64,000 bases of DNA from Anaerolineales bacterium. GTDB taxonomy: Bacteria > Chloroflexota > Anaerolineae > Anaerolineales > Anaerolineaceae. The notes beneath the pieces were generated by a model. That model was given only the letters and a program-made list of their open reading frames with translations. It made no database searches and had not been told where the DNA came from. Each line of letters opens with the position of its first letter. Position 1 is the stretch's first letter. The stretch spans positions 22,371 through 86,370 of the forward strand of contig JAGVAB010000144.1 in the NCBI GenBank assembly GCA_020060485.1, in the 5' to 3' direction. Made by a program: the position numbers and the translations under genes. Shown one piece after another: positions 52,014-60,517 of the stretch.

Positions 52014-52040
52014 ATTGAAAATGATTATCATTATCATTAT
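52014..52040 (-). promoter_or_regulatory. Fur/Zur-type box upstream of znuA
   Basis: AATGATTATCATT (52020-52032) is a perfect odd palindrome followed by ATCATTA, close to the classical Fur-family box with its repeated GATAAT units. It lies 21-47 bases before the znuA start, where it would cover the promoter. A Zur-like repressor is expected; none is encoded in the window. Confidence 0.7.
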
Positions 52041-52250
52041 GCAGCCAGTATAGCAGTTCGCCCTCAGCCTGTCAAGACACTTTTCTTGTCTGGAATTGTG
52101 TTTACAACAGATTCGTTGGTAAGTAACGTAATGAATTGCAGAAATACAGGAAGTGGCAGAGAGGTCTGGCGAAATGAGCGTAACGCAACCCCACGTCACA
52201 TTCACATCGTTCCTTGACAAGCCGACTTCTACAATGCCTCTGATTTGTCG

Positions 52251-52293
52251 AAAAAAACAGAGGCTGCCCCTCCAACTCCCGGGACAGCCTCTG
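52251..52293 (-). terminator. Terminator of the F420-type oxidoreductase operon
   Basis: CAGAGGCTG (52258-52266) and CAGCCTCTG (52285-52293), followed in the leftward direction by TTTTTTT (complement of 52251-52257). Confidence 0.85.
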
Positions 52294-52300
52294 GCATTTC

Positions 52301-53170
52301 TTACAATACCACTTTTGCGATTTTCTGCACGGCATGCAAATGTTCCTTTGCACCCTGCAGACCGCTGTTCATGGTATTGAAGGAGATATGAGTTACCCCA
52401 ACTTCATGCCAGCCCTCGATCAGCCTGATCCATTGATCAGGATTGCCCTCGCCATATGCGATCCGCGCTTCCAGGCCCAGATCGCTGCGCTCCCGTCCAT
52501 TGGCTGAAAGATATTCCTCCAATTTGTCCAGCGAGGGTTGCGCCTCTTCAGCCGTACGGTAATTGGGCATCCAGCCATCACCCAGCTTTGCCGCCCGCCG
52601 CAGCACGGCATCAGCATGACCGCCCAGCCAGATCGGGATCGGGCGCTGCACCGGCAAGGGATTGATGCCCACATCCTCCAGATGATGCCAGCGGCCATGA
52701 AATGTGACCAGCGGCTGAGTCCATAACAGGCGCAGCACTTCCACCTGCTCTTCCAACCGTTTGCCGCGTGTGGAATACTCCTCCCCCAGAGCCTGGTATT
52801 CGAGTGCATTCCAGCCAATCGCCGCTCCCAGCCGCAGCCGTCCGCCGCTCAACACGTCCAGGGTGGCGGCCTGTTTGGCGACCAACGCCGTCTGGCGCTG
52901 CGGCAGCACCAGGATGCCGGTGGTGAATTCCAGCGTACGGGTCACACCCGCCATGAAACCAAACAACACAAATGGCTCCTGAAACATGGATTCATAGGTA
53001 TAGGGTCCGTTGAGGCCGCCCGGGCGCTGCGGATTGCCGCCCAGCACGTGTTCATAGCACAGCACGTACCGGAAACCCAACGCCTCTGCCATCTGCGCAT
53101 ACTCCTTGATCGCCTCTGGATCACTGCCAAACTCTACCTGGGGAAAAACAAGTCCCATGTCCACCATCAT
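52301..53170 (-). CDS. LLM-class F420-dependent-type oxidoreductase
   Basis: A 289-residue luciferase-superfamily protein of the common F420-type subgroup: MGLVFPQVEFGSDPEAIKEYAQMAEALGF-like start, RTLEFTTGILVLPQRQTALVAKQAATLDVLSGGRLRLGA-like core, AIGWNALEYQALG, IPIWLGGHADAVLRRAA and LGDGWMPNY. It is shorter than the operon paralogue at 6963-7982 and belongs to another branch. It overlaps the upstream membrane-protein gene by four bases (ATGA). Substrate unknown; cofactor inferred from family. Confidence 0.88.
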   Translation of the reverse strand: MMVDMGLVFPQVEFGSDPEAIKEYAQMAEALGFRYVLCYEHVLGGNPQRPGGLNGPYTYESMFQEPFVLFGFMAGVTRTLEFTTGILVLPQRQTALVAKQAATLDVLSGGRLRLGAAIGWNALEYQALGEEYSTRGKRLEEQVEVLRLLWTQPLVTFHGRWHHLEDVGINPLPVQRPIPIWLGGHADAVLRRAAKLGDGWMPNYRTAEEAQPSLDKLEEYLSANGRERSDLGLEARIAYGEGNPDQWIRLIEGWHEVGVTHISFNTMNSGLQGAKEHLHAVQKIAKVVL

Positions 53171-54027
53171 GCACCTCCATCAACAAAAGATCCAAACACT
53201 GTCCGTCCCAGGCGGAACAAACCCGCTCCTAGCAAAGCGGCCCACAAGGGCAGTGCCAGATCAAACCCCGTCTGCCCATAGCGTGCCACAAAAACCACCG
53301 CCGTCACCAGTCCCAGAATTTGCCCGGCCTGGACGCAGGCGCCGCGCAGCCGAGAACCGCCCACATCACACACCGCTCTTGGGGTGTGTGATCCGCCAAT
53401 GACCCAGGTGAACAAAGCGCCGGACACCACCAGGCCGGCAATCATAGCCAACGACAACCCCGTCCCAAGCTCCAACCGTTCGGAGGGCCGCAGCAGGGTC
53501 AAGCCCAGGCTCAACAACAGGCTGAGCCAGACCATCACTTTGGCCTGGCGGCTGTGCGAGTTCAAACGATCGTCAACAAAAAATACCACCGCGGTCAGAG
53601 CCCCAACTTCCGGATACCCCTGCCATACCATCCAGCCGCCCAGCCCCAACAGCAGCAGACTGTCAAACAACTGCACTGGCAGGCCAACCGAACGGTTGAG
53701 CACCCGCACCGCCTCGATCAACCACAGCATAAGCAGCAAGCTGCTATTCAGGCCCCAGATCACAATTCCGGCCAGTGTCAACACAGCAGCTACAAAAGCC
53801 GCCAGATCATGATCTGGGTCCAGTTCCCGGGTCAAGGCCCAGGCCAGAAACACCGCCAGACCAGCCGAGAGGCCCCATCCCGCAGATGTCAAAAAAGCAG
53901 TCCCCTGGAAAACCTGAAACGCCGTTCCTGAAACAAATACCCCCAGCGCGATCAGGATGATCGCCCGGTTGGTGGGATAATGCCAATCCACCGGCCGCAT
54001 CAACGCACTCATATTCTTTGAATCCAT
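53167..54027 (-). CDS. Multi-spanning membrane protein of unknown function
   Basis: A 286-residue protein with about eight hydrophobic helices (IILIALGVFVSGTAFQVFQG, GLSAGLAVFLAWALT, FVAAVLTLAGIVIWGL, VMVWLSLLLSLGLTLL, LSLAMIAGLVVSGALFTWVI, ILGLVTAVVFVARYG). No motif I know. It precedes the LLM oxidoreductase with a four-base overlap, so the pair is cotranscribed; a membrane partner or quinone-related role is a guess. The first residues (MDSKNMSALMRP) may include a later start. Confidence 0.72.
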   Translation of the reverse strand: MDSKNMSALMRPVDWHYPTNRAIILIALGVFVSGTAFQVFQGTAFLTSAGWGLSAGLAVFLAWALTRELDPDHDLAAFVAAVLTLAGIVIWGLNSSLLLMLWLIEAVRVLNRSVGLPVQLFDSLLLLGLGGWMVWQGYPEVGALTAVVFFVDDRLNSHSRQAKVMVWLSLLLSLGLTLLRPSERLELGTGLSLAMIAGLVVSGALFTWVIGGSHTPRAVCDVGGSRLRGACVQAGQILGLVTAVVFVARYGQTGFDLALPLWAALLGAGLFRLGRTVFGSFVDGGA

Positions 54028-54100
54028 ACCAACCCTCCCTACTTACAATCCACTGGCCCAAAGCCCGGTCCTGGCATTTCGGGAAAACAGTTTTTTCTGG

Positions 54101-54258
54101 CTACCTGGCAGTTAACCATACACTCATTTCAAAAAACAAATGGCTGTGGCGATCCCCAATACAAAAAAGGAAGATTGCTTCAACGGGGAAAACGCTCTGG
54201 AAGGTAACCCAAAAGATATTTTTTTCACCCCGTTTTGCAATGACAAAATGTCAGGTGG
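54101..54258 (+). repeat. TIR-bounded dispersed repeat, copy 2
   Basis: About 158 bases starting CTACCTGGCAGTT and ending TGTCAGGTGG, aligned with copy 1 (21210-21405) but lacking an internal block of some 35 bases. It lies in the gap between the membrane-protein and FKBP genes. Copy 3, inverted, lies on the other side of the FKBP gene. Confidence 0.72.
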
Positions 54259-54296
54259 ATTGAGTTTTTTAATGTTATAATTGGCGCAACAATTTC

Positions 54297-54313
54297 AAGA
54301 CTATTATAGTCTT
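54297..54313. promoter_or_regulatory. Palindrome before the FKBP gene
   Basis: AAGACTATTATAGTCTT is a perfect palindrome around one central base, 16 bases downstream of a TATAAT (54276-54281), so it could be a repressor site over the transcription start. No -35 box is clear. Confidence 0.5.
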
Positions 54314-54338
54314 ATTTATAGCTTGTGTGGAGAATAAT

Positions 54339-54863
54339 ATGACAGTCGAACCCAAAATAGTTGCTGATGATGTTGTGGTCAGCATTGATTACACCCTCAC
54401 CGTAGATGGCGAGGTGATTGACTCAACCAAAGATTCCTATCCCCTGGATTATATTCAGGGCCGTCACAATATCATCCCCGGCCTGGAAAACGCAATGGCC
54501 GGTCTGGGCATTGGCGAGACCAAAGAAGTCTTCGTGCCCTGCAATGAAGCCTATGGCGATATCAACCCCAACGCCTACACCGAAGTCAGCCGCAGCCAAT
54601 TCCCCGAAGGTTTCGAGCTGATCCCTGGCCGCTCGCTGCGCATCAACACCACTTCCGGCCGCCTGATGACGGCCACCATCTCTGAGTTCAACGACGAAAC
54701 AGTCAAACTCGATCTCAACCACCCTCTGGCAGGCAAGGACTTGCTTTTTAATGCTTCCGTAGTGGGTTTGCGGGATGCCACAGAAGATGAATTAAGTTCC
54801 GGCATTGTGGGCGGCGGTGGCTGCGGCAGTGGCTGTGGAAGTTGCGGCTCTGGCTGCTGTTAA
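54339..54863 (+). CDS. SlyD-like FKBP-type peptidyl-prolyl isomerase with Gly/Cys tail
   Basis: A 174-residue isomerase. Residues 1-65 and 130-150 form the FKBP fold (VVVSIDYTLTVDGEVIDSTKD, GRHNIIPGLENAMAGLGIGE), the insert-in-flap domain lies between (VPCNEAYGDINPNAY), and NHPLAGKDLLFNASVVGLRDATEDEL is the SlyD hallmark. The C-terminus is GGGGCGSGCGSCGSGCC: five Cys and no His, unlike the His/Cys nickel tail of E. coli SlyD. GGAG stands six bases before the ATG at 54339. Possible metal chaperone for thiol-bound metal. Confidence 0.92.
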   Translation: MTVEPKIVADDVVVSIDYTLTVDGEVIDSTKDSYPLDYIQGRHNIIPGLENAMAGLGIGETKEVFVPCNEAYGDINPNAYTEVSRSQFPEGFELIPGRSLRINTTSGRLMTATISEFNDETVKLDLNHPLAGKDLLFNASVVGLRDATEDELSSGIVGGGGCGSGCGSCGSGCC

Positions 54864-54894
54864 GCAAAACCTTCCTGAATAATCTGATCAGGCA

Positions 54895-54930
54895 ACCGGT
54901 CACGGATAAACCCCGTGACCGGTCTTTCTT
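54895..54930 (+). terminator. Terminator after the FKBP gene
   Basis: Eleven-bp stem ACCGGTCACGG (54895-54905) and CCGTGACCGGT (54913-54923) followed by CTTTCTT. Confidence 0.82.
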
Positions 54931-54931
54931 A

Positions 54932-55065
54932 CCACCTGACACTTTGTGTCTTTGCGATCTCCCTCTCTGTTTTGGGGATCGCCACAGCCCGAGGAAATCA
55001 CCCAGGCTTCGCGACGACAGATCAATTTGTATTTTGAAATAAGCTCATGTGAAACTGTCAGGTAA
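54932..55065 (-). repeat. TIR-bounded dispersed repeat, copy 3 (inverted)
   Basis: About 134 bases. Read on the minus strand it starts TTACCTGACAGTTTCACATG and ends CAAAGACACAAAGTGTCAGG, with TTGATCTGTC and CCTCGGGCTGTGGCGATCC inside, matching copy 1 in order and sequence. It begins directly after the FKBP terminator and is inverted relative to copy 2. Confidence 0.74.
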
Positions 55066-55171
55066 CCAGGTTTTTTTGTTGGATCTTCTTTTCATCCCCC
55101 CCTTTTTCTTGCAATATCAGTGAATTCTCCGTATAGTATATCCATCGTCAATCTCTATAAACGGAGTGCCC

Positions 55172-56302
55172 ATGATCGAGATCCGGCAGGTGCAATCGAA
55201 ACGCGAACTGGCTGCCTTCATCCAGTTCCCTTACCAACATTACAAGAACGATCCCCTGTGGGTGGCGCCCTTGCGCTCCGAGCAGCGGGCGCAATTTGAC
55301 CCCCGTCACAATTTGATGTTGACCCACTGTGAAGTTGCCCTTTTCCTGGCCTGTCAGGGCAATACTGTGCTGGGGCGGGTGGCGGCCTTCATCGACCAAC
55401 TGGCCGTGGATTTCTGGGGACAGCCGGTGGGCCTGTTTGGTTCTTATGAGTGCGTGGATGACCCCGCGGTTTCGCACCTCTTGCTGGAGACGGCCACCGG
55501 CTGGCTAAGCCAGCGCGGCATGCAGTTCATGCGCGGCCCGTGGAGCTTCGCCTCCCAGGAGTGGGGCCTGGTAATTGAAGGCTTCTCCCCCAGGCCGGTG
55601 ATCATGGCCCCTCACAATCCGCCCTATTACCAGCAGCAGCTCACCAGTTTTGGCCTGGCCAAGATCGAAGATCTGCTGGTCTACTATGCAGACGCCCGCG
55701 AAGGCTATCAAATTCCCGAACGTTATTTGACCCTGACGGACAAGATACAAAAACGCTACAACGTCCGCGTGCGGCCCGTCAACATGAAGGAACTGGAAAA
55801 AGACGTGATCATCATCACCGACATTTCCAACCGTTCCATCTCTGCGAATTGGGGCTATTACCCCGTGCCAGAGGAAGAAGGCCGCACCCTGGCCCGCGAC
55901 CTGAAAGCTGTCATCAACCCCAGGGCTGCCCTGATTGCCGAAACCGAAGACGGCACTCCCATCGGCTTTGCCATTTCCATCCCGGATGTGAATGTCCTCC
56001 TGCGCGGCCTGAACGGCCGCCTGCTGCCCTTTGGCTGGCTAAAACTCCTCACCGGCCTGCCCCGCCTGGCCCAGTACCGCATGTGGGCGCTGGGGGTTGT
56101 GCCGGAATACCAGGGCAAGGCCATTGACACCTTGCTCTACCGCGCCACCTACGACGCCATCTTCAGCGACCAACTGCGCCTGGAGATCAACTATGTACTG
56201 GAAAGCAATGACCGCATGCGCAATGCTCTTGAAAAACTGAATGTCAAGCCTCTGCGCCGCTACCGTGTGTTTGAGATGCCCCTCACACAAAGCCCGCATT
56301 AG
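55172..56302 (+). CDS. GNAT-like acyltransferase family protein
   Basis: A 376-residue protein. The N-terminal half (FIQFPYQHYKNDPLWVAPL, LGRVAAFIDQL) and the second half with a GNAT-like core (LIAETEDGTPIGFAISIPDVN, MWALGVVPEYQGKAIDTLLYRATYDAI, LEINYVLESNDRMRNALEKLNVKPLRRYRVFE) match a two-GNAT-domain family seen in many bacteria, including YghO-type proteins. The second domain has the strand and QGKAIDTLL loop that would hold acyl-CoA. GGAG lies five bases before the ATG at 55172. Substrate unknown. Confidence 0.82.
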   Translation: MIEIRQVQSKRELAAFIQFPYQHYKNDPLWVAPLRSEQRAQFDPRHNLMLTHCEVALFLACQGNTVLGRVAAFIDQLAVDFWGQPVGLFGSYECVDDPAVSHLLLETATGWLSQRGMQFMRGPWSFASQEWGLVIEGFSPRPVIMAPHNPPYYQQQLTSFGLAKIEDLLVYYADAREGYQIPERYLTLTDKIQKRYNVRVRPVNMKELEKDVIIITDISNRSISANWGYYPVPEEEGRTLARDLKAVINPRAALIAETEDGTPIGFAISIPDVNVLLRGLNGRLLPFGWLKLLTGLPRLAQYRMWALGVVPEYQGKAIDTLLYRATYDAIFSDQLRLEINYVLESNDRMRNALEKLNVKPLRRYRVFEMPLTQSPH

Positions 56303-56310
56303 CAATATTC

Positions 56311-56471
56311 CCGCAGGCCGAGCCTGTCGAGGCCAAACCACTCAGACCAAGCCTCCGCAGGCCGAGCCTGTCGAGGCCAAACCACTCAGGCCAAGCCTCC
56401 ACAGATCAAGTCTGTTGAGACCGGACCACTCAGACCAAGCCTCCGCAGGCCGAGCCTGTCGAGGCCAGACC
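56311..56471 (+). repeat. 44-bp tandem repeat array (3.7 units)
   Basis: Units at 56311-56354, 56355-56398, 56399-56442 and a partial one at 56443-56471. The shared core is CCGCAGGCCGAGCCTGTCGA. Units 1, 2 and 4 are near identical and unit 3 has diverged (CCACAGATCAAGTCTGTTGA). The core contains GAGCCTGTCGAGG, also found inverted at 30523-30535. A reading frame across it is a by-product of the repetition. The array lies between the acyltransferase and aminotransferase genes. Confidence 0.85.
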
Positions 56472-56538
56472 TTTCACACCATATCATGATTTCCTGATAC
56501 TGGTTATAATAGAACCACGAACTACTACAAAACCCTCT

Positions 56539-56562
56539 CGCCTGCTTGCATCACAGCAGGCG
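56539..56562 (+). promoter_or_regulatory. Leader hairpin before the aminotransferase
   Basis: Eight-bp stem CGCCTGCT (56539-56546) and AGCAGGCG (56555-56562) in the short leader between a TATAAT-like box (56505-56510) and the start at 56591. It has no U-run, so it is probably an mRNA structure, not a terminator. Confidence 0.45.
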
Positions 56563-56590
56563 GGCGTCTTGCTGAAAAGGATACTCGCCC

Positions 56591-57676
56591 ATGCAAACCT
56601 ATTCCATTCCCATGGTGCCCGGCCCGGTCAAAGTACCGCAACCCATACTGGACGCTTACAACATTGACTATGGCTCCGGCGATCTGGAACCGGAATTTCT
56701 GGAACTGTATAACCGCACCGAAACTGACCTGCAAACCCTGCTCGGCACCGACCAGAAGGTGGTCATCCACACCGGCGAAGGCATGATCGCCCTGTGGGCC
56801 GCTTTAAAGAGCTGCCTGAAACCCGGCGACCGGGTGCTGTCCATCGCCACCGGCGTATTCGGTCACGGCATCGCTGACATGGCCAAGTCCATCGGAGCGG
56901 TGGTCAAGACCTATGACTTCCCCTATAACCAGACCATCTGCGACTGGGAAAACATCGAAAAGACCATCGCAAATTTCGGCCCCAAAATGATCACCGCCGT
57001 GCATTGCGAAACCCCCTCCGGCACACTCAACCCCATCCAGAGACTGGGTGAAATGAAAGCGCGCCATGAAGTGCCCCTGCTGTATGTCGATGCGGTGGCC
57101 AGCGTGGGCGGGGCACCCGTCCTGGCCGACGAATGGCACATTGATCTGGCCCTGGGCGGCTCACAAAAATGCCTGTCTGTGCCGCCTGCCCTGGCATTCC
57201 TGTCAGTCAGCGAACGCGCCTGGGAGATCGTCAATGAGGTCAACTATGTCGGCTACGACGCCCTCAAACCCTTTCAGACCGCCCAGCAGGATTTCTACTT
57301 CCCCTACACACCCTACTGGCACGGCCTGGCCGCCTTGCAAGCCGGCGTCCGTTTGTTGCTGGATGAAGGGCTGGAAAACAGCTTCGCCCGTCACGAAGAA
57401 GTGGCTGCTTACTGCCGCCAGCGCATTGAAGCCATGGGTCTCACCCTCTTTGTAGAAAAAGGCGCCATCCCCTCGCCCACCGTCACTGCCGTTAACCTGC
57501 CCGGGAACATGACCTGGGAACAACTGGACGCTGCCCTGCGCCAGCGCGGCATGGTAGTCGGCGGCAGTTACGGCCCGCTGCACGGCAAGGTCTTCCGCCT
57601 CGGGCATATGGGCTCGCAGGCAGACATGCATTTGATGGATCAGGCTCTGGACATTTTGCAGCAAGTCATTCAATAA
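56591..57676 (+). CDS. Class-V aminotransferase (alanine-glyoxylate/ureidoglycine-glyoxylate type)
   Basis: A 361-residue PLP enzyme. Landmarks are IPMVPGPVKVPQPILDAY, IHTGEGMIALWAALKSCLKPGDRVLSI-like cofactor loop, CETPSGTLNPI, YVDAVASVGGAPV (Asp contacting the PLP ring) and the Schiff-base Lys in LALGGSQKCLSVPP. The group includes alanine-glyoxylate, serine-pyruvate and (S)-ureidoglycine-glyoxylate aminotransferases; which one cannot be told from sequence alone. A ureidoglycine role would fit the purine theme but it is far from those operons. It is monocistronic, with a terminator after it. Confidence 0.9.
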   Translation: MQTYSIPMVPGPVKVPQPILDAYNIDYGSGDLEPEFLELYNRTETDLQTLLGTDQKVVIHTGEGMIALWAALKSCLKPGDRVLSIATGVFGHGIADMAKSIGAVVKTYDFPYNQTICDWENIEKTIANFGPKMITAVHCETPSGTLNPIQRLGEMKARHEVPLLYVDAVASVGGAPVLADEWHIDLALGGSQKCLSVPPALAFLSVSERAWEIVNEVNYVGYDALKPFQTAQQDFYFPYTPYWHGLAALQAGVRLLLDEGLENSFARHEEVAAYCRQRIEAMGLTLFVEKGAIPSPTVTAVNLPGNMTWEQLDAALRQRGMVVGGSYGPLHGKVFRLGHMGSQADMHLMDQALDILQQVIQ

Positions 57677-57748
57677 TCCATCCACCTGAATGATCCCGGA
57701 TGCATCAGGAAGCGCATGCCCGCCGGGGATTTTCGAACACAAATGGCA

Positions 57749-57785
57749 AACAGACCGCCGCTTTTTTGGCGGTCTGTTCTTATTC
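57749..57785 (+). terminator. Terminator after the aminotransferase gene
   Basis: Eleven-bp stem AACAGACCGCC (57749-57759) and GGCGGTCTGTT (57768-57778), with a T-rich loop and tail. Confidence 0.85.
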
Positions 57786-57968
57786 ACTGTTGTTTTCCAG
57801 CCAAATTTTGTGAGTTCCGGTTAGCGATAGCACTTTGATTTAATGTCGTTGCGAGACCCCGTTAAGGGTTGAAGCAAGCCCCTTTGCTTGGTGCGGTGGA
57901 CGCCAAAAATGGATAAGCCTCGCTCGTAGCGGCACTTCTGCGTTAATTTCAATGATCCAGAAATCACG

Positions 57969-58787
57969 TTATTTGGACAACAAACGCTCTGCCCGGCGGC
58001 TCAATTGCACCCGGCTGATGGTGGTGTCTGGTGCGGGCGGGGCCGGCAGTTCTTCCTCTGCGCCCATCGTGCGCAGCCGGTCTGTCATCCAGGTCTGGTT
58101 CTGTTTCAACTGCGCCAGCTCTTCCAGCGTGGCTTCAAAGTCGATCGCCCTGGTCAGGGCCTCGCCTTTCCACAAAGCACGGGCACTGTCTACTGCATCC
58201 TTGGTATTCTGCAGCAAACCAATCAGGGAGTGCATTGGCCCTGAACCCGTGCCGATCAGCAAGCCAGTCACCAGCATGTCCAGCCAGGTCAGCGAATCGG
58301 GCACACTGAAGACGCCCAGCAGCGCGAACAAACGCAGCTTCAAACCAAAGGCGATCAGCAAACCAAACACAAAACCCAGCACCAGCGAAACTGCCCGTTT
58401 GGTGCTCACATACTGCGCGCTCTTGATGAACCCAGCCAGGCGATTTTCAGCGTCCTTGAGAGCTTGCTCCAACTGCCCGGCTTCTTCAGGCGAAAGCGAG
58501 TCAGAGAAAGCCTCTTGCAAGCGGCGCACCTCTTGCCTGGCCCAGCGTACGTACTTCGAAGCCAGACCCGGAACAGTACTGAGCTGCAATACTGCACTTT
58601 CATACCAGTTGAAGATCAGCTCGATCAAGCGCTCCACCACCGTGGCCGCTGCAATCAAAGGTAGCAGCAGAGATTGGATTTCTCCACCGGATGAAGTTTC
58701 TCCGCTTTCACTCTGTGCATACACCACGCTAGCCGTCATCACCACCAGCAGCAATCCCCAAACCATCGCCCACTTGATCTTTGCCAT
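57969..58787 (-). CDS. Secreted or membrane protein of unknown function
   Basis: A 272-residue protein with a signal-like N-terminus (WAMVWGLLLVVMTASVVYA), an amphipathic stretch, then coiled-coil-like helices (EEAGQLEQALKDAENRLAGFIK) and two hydrophobic segments (AVSLVLGFVFGLLIAFGLKL and WLDMLVTGLLIGTGSGPMHSLIGLL). The C-terminal part (LEELAQLKQNQTWMTDRL) is helical and Pro-rich at the end. I do not recognise a family. GGGAGAGGG precedes the start; ATG at 58790 or 58787. Confidence 0.7.
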   Translation of the reverse strand: MAKIKWAMVWGLLLVVMTASVVYAQSESGETSSGGEIQSLLLPLIAAATVVERLIELIFNWYESAVLQLSTVPGLASKYVRWARQEVRRLQEAFSDSLSPEEAGQLEQALKDAENRLAGFIKSAQYVSTKRAVSLVLGFVFGLLIAFGLKLRLFALLGVFSVPDSLTWLDMLVTGLLIGTGSGPMHSLIGLLQNTKDAVDSARALWKGEALTRAIDFEATLEELAQLKQNQTWMTDRLRTMGAEEELPAPPAPDTTISRVQLSRRAERLLSK

Positions 58788-59020
58788 CATCCCTCTCCCC
58801 AGGCCAGGCCTGTTTTTCCAAAAATGGCGGATCTCCGGGATTTGCTGTGGAAAAGTTTATTTTCCCATTTCTTCCCAAAGAACCAAAATGCTTTTCGGCA
58901 TGCCTTCATTATAGAGAACTTCAGGGCAAAAATCCACAAGCCCATCCATTCCTTTCCAGCCCGCAGCAAAATACGGCTATAATGAAACCAATTCGCTTTT
59001 CCAGGATACACACGATATTT

Positions 59021-60496
59021 ATGAAGAAAAAGATCATCATCATTGGCGCCGGTCTCGGCGGATTGGCAGCTGGTTGCCGTTTGGCGGCCAGCGGACACAC
59101 GGTGGAAATCCTCGAACAGCGTGCCAGCGTGGGCGGGCTGGCTGCGGCCTACCCCATCAGCGGCTTTGAAGTAGACCCAGGCCCAGCAGCCTTTACCGCC
59201 TCACAGCAGATCGAAGACATCTATCATGCCGCCGGTAAACCCCTGCCAGACAACCTGCAATGGCTGCCCGTCTCGCCAGCCCATCGCATCTTTGACGCCC
59301 GGCAGCGCTCATTTGATCTTCAGTTCGATCCTGGCTCTATCCTGGAAGAAGTGCATTGCTGGGACCCAGCCGCAGTTGATGCCTGCCATCAATACCTTCA
59401 GGATACCCGGGCTTTCTTTTCACCCCGTTTCGATCACCTGGACAGCCTGCCCTTCCTCAACCCTTTGAGTCTTTTGCGAACCCTGCCGGATATCATCCGC
59501 ATGAAGGGCCTGCAAAGCACCTGGGCGTTTGTCTCCCGCTATTTTGAGGATCCTTTCCTGAGCGCCGTTTTTGCCCTCAAGCCATTCCTGATGGGCGGCA
59601 ACCCGCTGGAAGTCAACATCTACACCGCCCTGCACATGCAAAAGCAGGATACCGTTATGCTGCATCCTGCCGGGGGTATTAAAACCATCGCCAGAAACCT
59701 GAGCGGGCTGTTTCAGGAGCTTGGCGGCAAGCTGCATCTCAACGCCGAAGTAACCGGGATCATCACCCGCTTACACCAGGTGAGTGGCGTGCGTATGAAA
59801 GATGGCGGTTTGCGCCCAGCGGATATCATCATCGCCAATGCCGATGTAGCCGACGTCCATAATCGCCTGTTGAATGAAAGCAAAGCGGGGCGTTTTTCGC
59901 TGAAGAATGCCGCCAAATTGCGCTTCAGCATGTCCATGTTCACCATTTCCCTGGTCACCAGCCGCCGCTATCTGGACACACCCCTTGCCCACCACAATAT
60001 CTTCCTGCCTGAAGATTTTGCGGGGCTGTTGAATGAAATCTTTTCCCGCCGCACATTGAGCAGCCACCCGGCCATCTTTCTGCACATGCCCACCCGCACC
60101 GACCCCAACCTGGCCCCGCCAGAGAACGAACTGATGACCATCCAGGTACCGGTGCCCAACCTGACCGCCGGCATCGACTGGCAGATTGAAGCCAGACCGC
60201 TGCGAGAGAAAGTGATCGCCTTTCTGGAACAACACTACCTGCCAGAACTGCGTGCCAGCATTCTGGCAGAAAGCGTCATCACCCCTCAGGATTATCACAA
60301 AAACTTCAACGCTGCCTTTGGTGCGCCGTTTTCCTTGCAGCTTTCTCCCTTCCAGGCGGCCTGGTTTCGGCCTCACAACCGCGCTGCCCAATTCCACAAT
60401 CTGTATCTGGTGGGGGCCGGCACCCATCCCGGCCCCGGTATGGCAGCTGTGCTTTTCTCCGCCCAAATCGTTAATGAATTGATCGGCCCTGCCTGA
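59021..60496 (+). CDS. CrtI-like phytoene-desaturase-family FAD oxidoreductase
   Basis: A 491-residue protein of normal CrtI length. The FAD dinucleotide motif IIIIGAGLGGLAAGCRLAASGH is at the N-terminus with the acidic end of strand 2 (VEILEQ), the GG loop (SVGGLAAAYPISGFEVDPGP) and the C-terminal FAD motif NLYLVGAGTHPGPGMAAVLFSAQIV. Such enzymes desaturate or isomerise isoprenoids, though related clades act on other lipids. The first ATG in the frame lies far upstream; 59021 gives the family-typical start. It precedes a UbiA-family gene by 21 bases. Confidence 0.85.
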   Translation: MKKKIIIIGAGLGGLAAGCRLAASGHTVEILEQRASVGGLAAAYPISGFEVDPGPAAFTASQQIEDIYHAAGKPLPDNLQWLPVSPAHRIFDARQRSFDLQFDPGSILEEVHCWDPAAVDACHQYLQDTRAFFSPRFDHLDSLPFLNPLSLLRTLPDIIRMKGLQSTWAFVSRYFEDPFLSAVFALKPFLMGGNPLEVNIYTALHMQKQDTVMLHPAGGIKTIARNLSGLFQELGGKLHLNAEVTGIITRLHQVSGVRMKDGGLRPADIIIANADVADVHNRLLNESKAGRFSLKNAAKLRFSMSMFTISLVTSRRYLDTPLAHHNIFLPEDFAGLLNEIFSRRTLSSHPAIFLHMPTRTDPNLAPPENELMTIQVPVPNLTAGIDWQIEARPLREKVIAFLEQHYLPELRASILAESVITPQDYHKNFNAAFGAPFSLQLSPFQAAWFRPHNRAAQFHNLYLVGAGTHPGPGMAAVLFSAQIVNELIGPA

Positions 60497-60517
60497 TAAC
60501 CTACAAAGGAGAATGAC

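Noticed and set aside
56311..56471. CRISPR array
   Set aside because: The units follow each other directly without unique spacers, and no cas gene is near.
56241..56489. 82-codon frame with PVEAKP-like repeats
   Set aside because: It is the translation of the 44-bp tandem array and has no other coding sign.
57836..57925. Fourth copy of a dispersed element in the gap after the aminotransferase
   Set aside because: The stretch has a repeat-like look, but I could not align it with the other copies with confidence.
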